Source: an uncultured Selenomonadales bacterium (GTDB taxonomy: Bacteria; Bacillota; Negativicutes; Selenomonadales; Selenomonadaceae). Taken from it: a stretch of DNA of 64,000 nt. The notes beneath the pieces are model-generated. The model did not search any database, was not told where the DNA came from, and saw nothing but the letters and a program-made list of their open reading frames with translations. The position numbers and the translations under genes were made by a program. Where the stretch lies: contig ONUH01000002.1 in NCBI GenBank assembly GCA_900321035.1, forward strand, positions 152,365-216,364, read 5' to 3'. The first letter of the stretch is position 1, and each line of letters opens with the position of its first letter. Positions 18,036-24,773 of the stretch are shown piece after piece.

Positions 18036-19067
18036 TTACAAATCTTGCGTCTTGATGCCCGATTCTTTCATGAACTTCGCCAGCTTCGTGACGCTGTCCA
18101 TCAAATCGGTGTAATTCTCCGGCGTCAGCGACTGCGGCCCGTCGGAAAGAGCCTTGGCCGGGTTCGGGTGCATTTCCATGATCAAACCGTCCGCGCCGCA
18201 GGCGACGGCGGCGAGGGCCATCGGCTTGATGAAGCGCCATTTGCCGGTGCCGTGGCTCGGGTCCACGATAATCGGCAGGTGTGAAAGGTGCTTGATAGCG
18301 GCGACGGCGGAAAGGTCGAGGGTATTCCGCGTATAGGTCTCGTAGGTGCGGATGCCGCGCTCGCAGAAGATGACGTTCGGATTGCCTTCGTTCAGGATGT
18401 ATTCGGCAGCGTTCAGCCACTCGTCGAGGGTGGCGGCGAGGCCGCGCTTCAGCATGACGGGCTTCTGGGTGCGGCCGACTTCCTTCAGCAAGCGGAAGTT
18501 CTGCATATTGCGGGCGCCGATCTGCAAGAGGTCGGCGTATTCGGCGACAGTCTCGACGGCGTCGACCTCGGTGACCTCGGTGACGATGCGGAGGCCGGTC
18601 TTTTCCTTCGCTTCCGCAAGATATTTGAGGCCTTCTTCTTCCAATCCCTGGAACGAGTACGGCGAAGTGCGGGGCTTATAGGCGCCGCCGCGCAGGAATT
18701 GGGCGCCGCCCTTTTTCGCGATTTCGGCGGCTTCGAGAAGCTGCTCGCGGCTCTCGACGGCGCAGGGGCCCGCCATCACGACGAATTCGTCCCCGCCCAC
18801 CGGCACGCCGTCCACGTCGATGACGCTGGACTGGGGATGGAATTCGCGGCTGGCCAGCTTGTAGCTCTTCGAGATGGAAACGCTGCGCTCGACGCCCGGC
18901 AGCGCGTCGATGGCGCAGGAGGCAAGGCGCGTCTTGTCGCCGATGACGCCGACGATGCGCTGCTGGGAGCCCTCCATGACCTTCGCGGAAAGGCCCGCGT
19001 CCTGGATCATTTCGATGACACCCTTGATATTTTCGGCGGTGGCGTCGGGATTCATGATGATAACCAT
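18036..19067 (-). CDS. aroF: 3-deoxy-7-phosphoheptulonate synthase (DAHP synthase, type I-beta)
   Basis: The 343-residue protein has the N-terminal ferredoxin-like domain of the AroF/AroA(G) single-chain DAHP synthases (MVIIMNPDATAENIKGVIE), then the TIM-barrel with VMAGPCAVES, FLRGGAYKPRTSPYSFQG, LQIGARNMQNF, MLKRGLAATLDEWL and DPSHGTGKWRF. It condenses phosphoenolpyruvate and erythrose-4-phosphate at the head of the shikimate pathway. AAAGGAG precedes the ATG. It follows pheA on the same strand after a 158-nt gap, and no promoter or terminator is obvious in that gap, so the Phe T-box upstream of pheA probably controls both genes. Confidence 0.95.
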   Translation of the reverse strand: MVIIMNPDATAENIKGVIEMIQDAGLSAKVMEGSQQRIVGVIGDKTRLASCAIDALPGVERSVSISKSYKLASREFHPQSSVIDVDGVPVGGDEFVVMAGPCAVESREQLLEAAEIAKKGGAQFLRGGAYKPRTSPYSFQGLEEEGLKYLAEAKEKTGLRIVTEVTEVDAVETVAEYADLLQIGARNMQNFRLLKEVGRTQKPVMLKRGLAATLDEWLNAAEYILNEGNPNVIFCERGIRTYETYTRNTLDLSAVAAIKHLSHLPIIVDPSHGTGKWRFIKPMALAAVACGADGLIMEMHPNPAKALSDGPQSLTPENYTDLMDSVTKLAKFMKESGIKTQDL

Positions 19068-19136
19068 AAGAAATCGCTCCTTTATAATTATTGATTGGAA
19101 TAAACAGAATTTCTGCTCCGAAAAGCGTTCTTGAAA

Positions 19137-19222
19137 CAGTGTGGAGTGTGAAGAGTGAGGAGTGAAGTGATTACAGGGTCAAAAGGCAATATCTCCACTC
19201 TTCACTCTTAACTCTCCACTCT
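19137..19222. repeat. Short-motif intergenic repeat (GAGTG/CACTC family)
   Basis: Runs of GGAGTG, AAGAGTGA and their complements CTCCACTCTTCACTC face each other across a short spacer, so the segment can fold on itself. Sequence of the same kind occurs at about 60,775-60,810 and 61,776-61,862, always just outside coding regions. Confidence 0.6.
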
Positions 19223-19225
19223 TTT

Positions 19226-20068
19226 TTATTTTTCCAGCACCGGAAACCTTCCCAAGTCCTTGAGCCAGATGCTTTTCTGTCGCACGGCTTCGATGGACGC
19301 CTCCAGCGGCTCGCGGGATTTTCCCGCCTCGATTTCGAGGTCGAAGAAAAAGATGTAGACGCCGAGGCCGGTACGGGCCGGGCGCGAGACGATGCGCGTC
19401 ATGTTCACGCCGCGGCCGGCGAATTCCTCCAGCACGGCGCAAAGGCTGCCCGCCCGCGCGCCGTCGATCTGGCAGACGATCAGCGCGCGCCCGCCCTTCG
19501 ATTCGTCCACCACGGGGACGGGGCGGCGGCGCAGCTGGTAAAACCGCGTGGAATTCGTCATGCTGTCCTGGATCTCCGTAGCGACGGCGGAAAGGCCGTA
19601 CAGCTCCCCTGCCCGCGCCGTGCATATGGCCGCCGCGCCCGGCTCGCCCTTCGAGACGATCTCGGCGGCTTTCGCGGTGCTCTCGGTAGCGACGAGCTTC
19701 GCTTTCGGAAAGTGCTCCTTCAGATAGCCGCGGCATTGCGCCAGCGGCTGCGGATGCGAATAGATGGCGTGGATCTCGGCGGCAGCGTCCTTCGCCATGA
19801 GCTGGTTGTGGATGTCCCAAATCAGCTCGCGCTCGATGGCGAGGTCGTCGGCTTGGGCCAGCGTGTCCATCGTCACGTTCACCGCGCCCTCCAGCGAGTT
19901 TTCCACCGGCACGACGCAGGAATCCACTTCCCCGTCGGCGGCGGCCTGCATCACCGAAAAAATATCCGGATACGGGCGAAGCTCCGCGCCGCCGATTTTG
20001 TCGCTGAGGAACATCGCGGCCGCCTCGCTGTGGGTGCCCCGCGGCCCCAGAAAACCTAATGTCTGCAA
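19226..20068 (-). CDS. pheA: Prephenate dehydratase
   Basis: The 280-residue monofunctional enzyme starts LQTLGFLGPRGTHSEAA. It has the catalytic-region sequences VPVENSLEGAVN and ATEIQDSMTNSTRFYQL, then a C-terminal ACT domain (GARAGSLCAVLEEFAGRGVNMTRI) including an ESRP-like region reading VSRPARTGLGVY. It makes phenylpyruvate from prephenate, and the ACT domain normally gives phenylalanine feedback. The start is TTG at 20068 with AGGAGGG 5 nt upstream. An ATG at 20101 cannot be used because it lies in the loop of the T-box terminator hairpin. aroF follows downstream. Confidence 0.95.
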   Translation of the reverse strand: MQTLGFLGPRGTHSEAAAMFLSDKIGGAELRPYPDIFSVMQAAADGEVDSCVVPVENSLEGAVNVTMDTLAQADDLAIERELIWDIHNQLMAKDAAAEIHAIYSHPQPLAQCRGYLKEHFPKAKLVATESTAKAAEIVSKGEPGAAAICTARAGELYGLSAVATEIQDSMTNSTRFYQLRRRPVPVVDESKGGRALIVCQIDGARAGSLCAVLEEFAGRGVNMTRIVSRPARTGLGVYIFFFDLEIEAGKSREPLEASIEAVRQKSIWLKDLGRFPVLEK

Positions 20069-20080
20069 CTTATCCCTCCT

Positions 20081-20361
20081 AACAAAAAAAGTCCCGTCCA
20101 TGAAAGGACGAGACTTCCTCGCGTTACCACCTTATTTATCCGCCGAAGCGGATCGCTCAGTTCCGACGGGTCTATAAAAACCGATCGGCCTCCCCTCATA
20201 ACGGCAGGGACTCCGGCATCGCCTATTGCGTTTTCACGCGTTCAGCGAGCGGCTCACAGGCGAACTTCCTCCGCGCATCCCCGGCCGGCTTCCAGCTGCC
20301 CCGGCTCTCTGTGCGCTTCCGCGCGGCATACTTTTCCTGTTCATTGCCATTTTCGATATGA
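20081..20361 (-). promoter_or_regulatory. T-box leader, Phe-specific, upstream of pheA
   Basis: On the minus strand the leader has the T-box core GGTGGTAACGCG (close to consensus GGTGGTACCGCG) followed by a terminator hairpin, AGTCTCGTCC/GGACGGGACT plus a T-run, that ends just before the pheA ribosome-binding site. Upstream are Stem I features: AAAAGTATGCC (S-turn-like), AGAGAGCCGG, GCTGGAAGCCGGC, and GAAGTTCGCC where the specifier trinucleotide reads TTC (Phe). Uncharged tRNA-Phe should therefore switch on pheA and probably aroF. The specifier assignment is by eye. Confidence 0.88.
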
Positions 20362-20367
20362 TTTCGT

Positions 20368-20396
20368 ATCATAGCACGGCTTTCTTGTTTGCGCAA
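20368..20396 (-). promoter_or_regulatory. Sigma-A promoter of the T-box pheA-aroF transcript
   Basis: On the minus strand TTGCGC (20391-20396) and TATGAT (20368-20373) are 17 nt apart, which places the start of transcription about 7 nt upstream of the T-box Stem I. Confidence 0.75.
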
Positions 20397-20414
20397 GTCG
20401 TTTTGGAAAATTCC

Positions 20415-20452
20415 GAGGCAAGAAAATAAGAATTTCTTACCTCAGATTTTTT
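20415..20452 (+). other. Terminator-like hairpin in the pheA/korD divergent region
   Basis: GAGGCAAGAAA pairs with TTTCTTACCTC (one mismatch), followed by AGATTTTTT. No plus-strand gene ends nearby. The 3' arm and T-tract nearly match the terminator at 39,325-39,364, so it may be a copied terminator or a barrier to antisense transcription. The rest of 20,453-20,575 is AT-rich and shows nothing else I can name. Confidence 0.5.
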
Positions 20453-20575
20453 GCGCACAAATCTGTTTAGTTCCAATCCCAGCCATAGCAAAGGTTTCAG
20501 CCGGCACGTCCAAAACGAAGCATTCTTTTATGTAAAATTTTATATATTTTTTATATAATATTTTGCATAAAACTA

Positions 20576-20604
20576 TTGAATTGCCCTGCGTACGATGTTA
20601 TGAT
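20576..20604 (+). promoter_or_regulatory. Sigma-A promoter of korDABC
   Basis: TTGAAT (20576-20581) and TATGAT (20599-20604) are separated by 17 nt. A strongly AT-rich stretch directly upstream (about 20,527-20,575) could act as an UP element. Confidence 0.75.
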
Positions 20605-20646
20605 AGACAAACATGGTAAAGGCGCGAAAGATAGGAGAGTATGGCA

Positions 20647-20841
20647 ATGCTGAAATTTTACACAAAGCGATGCAAGGGCTGCGGCATTTGCGCGCATTTT
20701 TGTCCGCGCGGCGTCCTTGAAATCACGGAGCTGAACAAATCGGCCATCGTGCCGGGCAAAGAAAACGATTGCATTTCCTGCGGCCAGTGCGAGATGCGCT
20801 GCCCGGACTACGCGATTTTCGTGAAAAAGGAGGGAGCGTGA
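20647..20841 (+). CDS. korD: 2-oxoacid:ferredoxin oxidoreductase delta (ferredoxin) subunit
   Basis: A ~64-residue two-cluster ferredoxin with CKGCGICAHFCP and CISCGQCEMRCP, each a CX2CX2CX3C binding site for a 4Fe-4S cluster. It passes electrons from the TPP-containing catalytic subunits to free ferredoxin. I chose ATG at 20647, 9 nt after GGAG, over the ATG at 20641, which is only 3 nt away. Its stop overlaps the start of the alpha-subunit gene by one base (TGATG). Confidence 0.9.
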   Translation: MLKFYTKRCKGCGICAHFCPRGVLEITELNKSAIVPGKENDCISCGQCEMRCPDYAIFVKKEGA

Positions 20842-21998
20842 TGAGCCGCGTTCTTCTGATGCAAGGCAACCAGGCGGTAGTCGAGGGCGCGATCGCTGCG
20901 GGCGTCCGCTTTTACGGCGGCTACCCGATTACGCCGTCCACGGAAATCGCCGAGGGTATGGCGAAGCGGCTGCCGCAGGTCGGCGGGAAATTCATGCAGA
21001 CGGAGGACGAGCTGGCGGGCATCGGTACGGTCCTCGGCGCGTCGCTGGGCGGCATGAAAGCGATGACCGCAACCTCGGGACCGGGCTTTTCCCTGAAGCA
21101 GGAGATGATCGGATTGGCTTGCAGCGCCGAGATTCCCTGCGTGGTCGTGAATGTGCAGCGCGTGGGCCCCGCCACGGGGCAGCCGACGTCCCCCTCGCAG
21201 GGCGACGTGATGCAGGCGCGCTGGGGCACCCACGGCGACCATTGGCTGATCGCGGTATCGCCGTCCAGCGTGCCGGAATGCTTCGACCTGACTCGGCGCG
21301 CCGTGGCGCTCAGCGAAAAATATCGCTGCCCGGTCATCCTTTTGATGGACGAGATCATCGGCCACATGCGGGAACGTATCGAGCTGCCGGACAATTACGA
21401 GGGTCTTGAGGCCCCGCGCCGGAAGCAGCCCGACGTGTCGCCGGAAAACTATTTGGCCTACGCCGTCACGGACGGCTCGAAAGTCCCGGCAATGGCGGAC
21501 TTCGGCAGCGGCTACCGCTGGCATGTGTCCGGCCTCATCCACGACGAGACGGGATTCCCGAAGGGGACGCCCGCCGCCACAAAGAATTCCCAGGACCGCC
21601 TGCATGCGAAGCTTCGTGACCATGAGGACGACATCATCCAAGTGGAAAAATACAAGACCGAGGACGCCGACGTCATCGTCATCGCATATGGCGGCGCGGC
21701 GCGGACGGCATACGACGCCGTGGACATGGCGCGGGCCGAGGGAATCCGCGCGGGGCTGCTCCGTCCGGTGACCATCTGGCCCTTTGCGGACAACGCCGTC
21801 AAGGAGGCCGCACAGACGGCAAAATGCCTGCTGGTGCACGAGCTGAACTGCGGCCAGTATGTGCGCGAGGTCGGACGCGCGGCGCGGGGGCTCGTACCCG
21901 TCGATCTGTACGCGAAATACGACAACGAACCGGCAACGCCGGAGCAGCTGCTGGAAAAGATCCGCGAGTCTGCGGAAAAGATAAAGGGGGCGAAATAA
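20841..21998 (+). CDS. korA: 2-oxoglutarate:ferredoxin oxidoreductase alpha subunit
   Basis: The 385-residue protein starts SRVLLMQGNQAVVEGAIAAG and continues FYGGYPITPSTEIAE, the N-terminal pyrimidine-binding domain signature of KorA/VorB alpha subunits. TATSGPGFSLKQEMIG follows, and the C-terminal domain contains DVIVIAYGGAARTA and LRPVTIWPF. The complex oxidatively decarboxylates a 2-oxoacid and makes an acyl-CoA with reduced ferredoxin. The start is fixed by the AGGGAG site and by the one-base overlap with korD. Kor versus the branched-chain Vor enzyme cannot be settled by eye, but order and lengths fit KorDABC. Confidence 0.88.
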   Translation: MSRVLLMQGNQAVVEGAIAAGVRFYGGYPITPSTEIAEGMAKRLPQVGGKFMQTEDELAGIGTVLGASLGGMKAMTATSGPGFSLKQEMIGLACSAEIPCVVVNVQRVGPATGQPTSPSQGDVMQARWGTHGDHWLIAVSPSSVPECFDLTRRAVALSEKYRCPVILLMDEIIGHMRERIELPDNYEGLEAPRRKQPDVSPENYLAYAVTDGSKVPAMADFGSGYRWHVSGLIHDETGFPKGTPAATKNSQDRLHAKLRDHEDDIIQVEKYKTEDADVIVIAYGGAARTAYDAVDMARAEGIRAGLLRPVTIWPFADNAVKEAAQTAKCLLVHELNCGQYVREVGRAARGLVPVDLYAKYDNEPATPEQLLEKIRESAEKIKGAK

Positions 21999-21999
21999 C

Positions 22000-22845
22000 A
22001 TGAAAAGCATGGAAGAGCTTGTCAATGAATATTTCCGCCCCAACCGTCTGCCCCACCTCTGGTGCCCCGGCTGCGGAAACGGCGTCGTGCTCGGCGCGCT
22101 CCTCAAAGCCATCGACGCGGAAGGTCTTGCGAAAGACGACGTGGCGGTGATTTCCGGCATCGGCTGCTCCAGCCGCGCTTCGGGCTATGTGGATTTCAAC
22201 ACCGGAAACACTCTCCACGGCCGCGCGCTGCCGATTTCCACCGGCCTGAAAATGGCGCGGCCCGACCTCAACGTCATCACGCTGTCCGGCGACGGCGACT
22301 GCTCGGCCATCGGCGGCAATCATCTGATCCATGCCGCCCGCCGCAATATCGGTCTGACGCTGGTGGTGTTCAACAACAGCATTTACGGCATGACCGGCGG
22401 CCAATACTCGCCGCTGACCCCGCAGGGCGCCCGCGCGACCACCGCGCCGTACCTGACCATAGAGCCCAGCTTTGACATCCTGGCGCTGGCGGAGGCGGCG
22501 GGAGCGACCTTCACGGCCCGCGCCACGACCTACCATGTGCCGATTCTCGTGGACGTGCTCCGCAAAGGCATCCGTCACGAGGGCTTCAGCATCATCGAGG
22601 CCGTCACCGGCTGCCCGACGAACTTCGGACGGCAGAACAAGCTCGCCGCGCCTGCGATGATGATGGAGTGGCAGAAGGAACACGGCGTCATGAAAGCGGC
22701 GTGGGACAAGATGGACCCGGCGCAGCGGGAAGGGAAATTCCCCATCGGCGTGCTCTCCGAGCGCACCGACCTGAAAGAATACACGAAAGCCTACGATGAA
22801 ATCATCGAACGGGCGCAGTCCGGAAAGGAGGCGGCGTCGGCATGA
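22000..22845 (+). CDS. korB: 2-oxoglutarate:ferredoxin oxidoreductase beta (TPP) subunit
   Basis: The 281-residue subunit has the TPP-binding signature LWCPGCGNGVVLGALLKAI near the N-terminus, GIGCSSRASGYVDFNTGNT, and LSGDGDCSAIGGNHLIHAARRN for the Mg-diphosphate site. NNSIYGMTGGQYSPLTP follows, as in KorB. GGGGG lies 9 nt before the ATG. It is co-transcribed with korA, one base apart from its stop, and overlaps korC by four bases. Confidence 0.9.
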   Translation: MKSMEELVNEYFRPNRLPHLWCPGCGNGVVLGALLKAIDAEGLAKDDVAVISGIGCSSRASGYVDFNTGNTLHGRALPISTGLKMARPDLNVITLSGDGDCSAIGGNHLIHAARRNIGLTLVVFNNSIYGMTGGQYSPLTPQGARATTAPYLTIEPSFDILALAEAAGATFTARATTYHVPILVDVLRKGIRHEGFSIIEAVTGCPTNFGRQNKLAAPAMMMEWQKEHGVMKAAWDKMDPAQREGKFPIGVLSERTDLKEYTKAYDEIIERAQSGKEAASA

Positions 22846-23384
22846 AGCAGAATTTCCGCTTTTCCGGCACCGGCGGGCAGGGCCTGATCACCGCCGGCAT
22901 CATCCTCGCCGAGGCCGCGCTGCTCGACGGAAAGCTCGCCGTCCAGTCCCAGTCTTACGGGCCGGAAGCCCGGGGCGGCTCCTCCAAGGCCGAGGTCATC
23001 ATTTCCGACGAGCCGATCCGGTTCGGCCGTGTCACGCACCCCGACACGCTCCTCGTCATGAGCCAGGAGGCGGCGGACAAATTCTCCGGCGACTGCGACG
23101 GGTCGAGCCTCATCATCACGGACAGCCTCTTCGTCGAGGAAGTCCGCGCCAAGGACGCGCGGCGCGTCGACCTCCCGATTACCCATACCGCCCGCGAGGC
23201 CTGCGGCAAACCGCTCTTCGCGAACATCGTCGCCCTCGGCGCCGTCGTCGAGCTGACGAAATGCGTGACGCCGGAGGCTCTGGAGCGCGCCGTACTGGAC
23301 CGCGTGCCAAAGGGAACCGAGGACGCCAACAAAAAAGCCCTCGCCGCCGGCTACGAGCTGGCGAAAAAAGCCGGGGGAAAATAA
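22842..23384 (+). CDS. korC: 2-oxoglutarate:ferredoxin oxidoreductase gamma subunit
   Basis: The 180-residue protein begins FRFSGTGGQGLITAGIILAEAA and contains QSQSYGPEARGGSSKAEVIIS, both typical of the gamma subunit of 2-oxoacid:acceptor oxidoreductases. The ATGA overlap with korB shows translational coupling. A terminator about 30 nt after the stop closes the operon. Confidence 0.9.
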   Translation: MKQNFRFSGTGGQGLITAGIILAEAALLDGKLAVQSQSYGPEARGGSSKAEVIISDEPIRFGRVTHPDTLLVMSQEAADKFSGDCDGSSLIITDSLFVEEVRAKDARRVDLPITHTAREACGKPLFANIVALGAVVELTKCVTPEALERAVLDRVPKGTEDANKKALAAGYELAKKAGGK

Positions 23385-23413
23385 GAGGACGGCAACTATT
23401 TGTCGTTTTCACT

Positions 23414-23446
23414 ATCGGCTCCCTCTTCGAGGGGGCCGATTTTTTA
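23414..23446 (+). terminator. Rho-independent terminator after korC
   Basis: ATCGGCTCCCTC pairs with GAGGGGGCCGAT around a TTCG tetraloop and is followed by a T-run. Confidence 0.9.
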
Positions 23447-23477
23447 ATTTCATAAGAAAAAAGTTTTATTTTGGGTA

Positions 23478-23506
23478 TTGCAAAAAAGAACAAAGTTCTA
23501 TATAAT
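23478..23506 (+). promoter_or_regulatory. Sigma-A promoter of the 42-residue-repeat protein gene
   Basis: TTGCAA (23478-23483) and TATAAT (23501-23506) are 17 nt apart. The leader to the ATG at 23610 is about 95 nt and contains a small hairpin, GCATTT/AAATGC, at 23526-23546. Confidence 0.85.
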
Positions 23507-23609
23507 GTGCACAAGGATAGGATAGGCATTTTGTCTAAAGAAATGCTTTGGGAGGGAACCTGCGGGCGCACGCACAGCCTTCCTGCAAGGATGAAAGCGA
23601 GGGATTATC

Positions 23610-24152
23610 ATGTCGATCGGAGGTATTTCCGGAGGGAACGGTTTTTTGCAGGTCAACAACGCAATTAACCAATTGGGGGAGCAAAAGGCTTCCATGCTGA
23701 CCCAGCGCGGGAAAGCGATTACGGACGTGTCCAACTTCGGCAACGAGACAAAGCTCGGCCACAGTAAATTCCAGCAGGAAAACGAGAAAGTCCTGAACAC
23801 CGGCGAGCAGAAGACTTCCATGCTGACTGCGCGCAGGAAAGCGATCACGGACGTGTCCAACTTCGGCAACGAGACGAAGCACGGCCACAGCGCATTCCAG
23901 CAGGCAAACGAGAAAGTCCTGAACACCGGCGAGCAGAAAACTTCCATGCTGTCAGGACGGGGCCGCGCCATCATGAACGTGTCGAATTTCGGCAACGAGG
24001 TCAAGATTGGCAAAGGAAAGTTCCAAAACCTGCAGAGCCAGGTCGCGCATGAAGGCCAGTCCAGCGTCTCCGCCGCGATGCGTTCCGCGAAGCAGGCCTA
24101 CAATAAAGGCCGCGCGCCCATGGGAAAAGGCGGCGTCGATCTTTCCGAATAA
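23610..24152 (+). CDS. Uncharacterised protein with three 42-residue tandem repeats
   Basis: I do not recognise this 180-residue protein. After a glycine-rich start (SIGGISGGNGFLQVNNAINQ) come three copies of a unit that begins GEQKxSML, continues xRxKAITDVSNFGNETK and ends FQQxNEKVLNT: residues 23-64, 65-106 and 107 to about 145, the last diverged. A basic serine- and glycine-rich tail follows. There is no signal peptide, membrane segment or cysteine. It has its own consensus promoter and its own strong terminator, so it is a single-gene unit that could be well expressed. The regular heptad-free repeat and polar content suggest a filamentous or scaffold-type protein; that is speculation. The next gene, on the opposite strand, has a flagellar-type promoter. 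Confidence 0.8.
   Translation: MSIGGISGGNGFLQVNNAINQLGEQKASMLTQRGKAITDVSNFGNETKLGHSKFQQENEKVLNTGEQKTSMLTARRKAITDVSNFGNETKHGHSAFQQANEKVLNTGEQKTSMLSGRGRAIMNVSNFGNEVKIGKGKFQNLQSQVAHEGQSSVSAAMRSAKQAYNKGRAPMGKGGVDLSE
23676..24044 (+). repeat. 126-bp tandem repeat inside the gene, three units
   Basis: Units at 23676-23801, 23802-23927 and 23928 to about 24044. The first two are nearly identical in DNA over most of their length; the third has diverged. The period is 126 bp, a whole number of codons. Confidence 0.85.
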
Positions 24153-24166
24153 CAACTGTAAAACGC

Positions 24167-24200
24167 AAAATCCCCGAACCGTTTGGTTCGGGGATTTTTT
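24167..24200 (+). terminator. Rho-independent terminator after the repeat protein
   Basis: TCCCCGAACC pairs perfectly with GGTTCGGGGA around GTTT and is followed by six T residues. Confidence 0.92.
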
Positions 24201-24212
24201 CGCGGAATCCGT

Positions 24213-24253
24213 AAAAAACGGCTGCGTGCCGAAAAAACACGCAGCCGTTTTTT
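24213..24253 (-). terminator. Rho-independent terminator after the sigma-28-type gene
   Basis: AAAAACGGCTGCGTG pairs with CACGCAGCCGTTTTT around an 8-nt loop. It ends 12 nt beyond the stop at 24,266 on the minus strand and is symmetrical enough to work both ways. Confidence 0.88.
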
Positions 24254-24265
24254 GTCAACGACCGG

Positions 24266-24709
24266 TCAGAAATACGAGCCCATGAAGCGCGCCGCCATCG
24301 CCGAAGCGTATGCCGTCTGAAACTTGCGGTTCAGCGCCATCATATCCGCCTGCGAGACGGAGCCCTTCATCACGCCGAGACTGTTCAGATGGTTGAGCAT
24401 CGACACGTTCTGCGCCAGCGCGTTCAGCGCCTCCGTGCCGTGCTTGCCCTGGCGGCGCTCAATGTAACTCGAAATATACTTTTTCGGGTCGGCCTGCTCG
24501 CTCCAGAAGCTGTCCGCCAGCGCCAGCTTGTACTGCGCGATGTCCACCCGGTCCATCAGCTCGTCCCATTTTTTCTGTTCCTCTTCCATCTTCGCGAGAA
24601 CTTCGCTGAACGAGTCCTTTTCTTCCGTCTGTTTTTCCGTCCTGCCAGAAGCGGTTTTCGCCGCCAGCGCCTGCAAAGCCGACAACGCGGCCATCGAGTC
24701 GACGCCCAT
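24266..24709 (-). CDS. Small uncharacterised protein, probably of the flagellar regulon
   Basis: I do not recognise this 147-residue, largely helical protein. It begins GVDSMAALSALQALAAK, has a charged coiled-coil-like stretch (SEVLAKMEEEQKKWDELMDR), then DPKKYISSYIERRQ, and ends SAMAARFMGSYF. There is no signal peptide or cysteine. AGGAGG lies 7 nt before the ATG at 24709; a start at 24730 would put that site inside the gene. It is preceded by a good sigma-28-like promoter that overlaps the end of the histidine kinase gene, so a role in flagellar assembly or motility is the best inference. It could also be read through from the two-component operon. Confidence 0.75.
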   Translation of the reverse strand: MGVDSMAALSALQALAAKTASGRTEKQTEEKDSFSEVLAKMEEEQKKWDELMDRVDIAQYKLALADSFWSEQADPKKYISSYIERRQGKHGTEALNALAQNVSMLNHLNSLGVMKGSVSQADMMALNRKFQTAYASAMAARFMGSYF

Positions 24710-24746
24710 ACCGATTCCTCCTGTCGCCATACTGTTTCTACTCTAT

Positions 24747-24773
24747 ATATCGGAGAAAACGCCAAAAACTTAA
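24747..24773 (-). promoter_or_regulatory. Sigma-28 (FliA-type) promoter candidate
   Basis: On the minus strand TTAAGTTT (24766-24773) and TCCGATAT (24747-24754) are 11 nt apart. The consensus TAAAGTTT-N11-GCCGATAA is matched at 13 of 16 positions with the exact spacing. It overlaps the stop codon of the upstream kinase gene. Confidence 0.65.

Noticed and set aside
20069..20101. ATG at 20101 as the start of pheA
   Set aside because: It lies in the loop of the T-box terminator hairpin, and a TTG with an ideal ribosome-binding site at 20068 gives the normal N-terminus.
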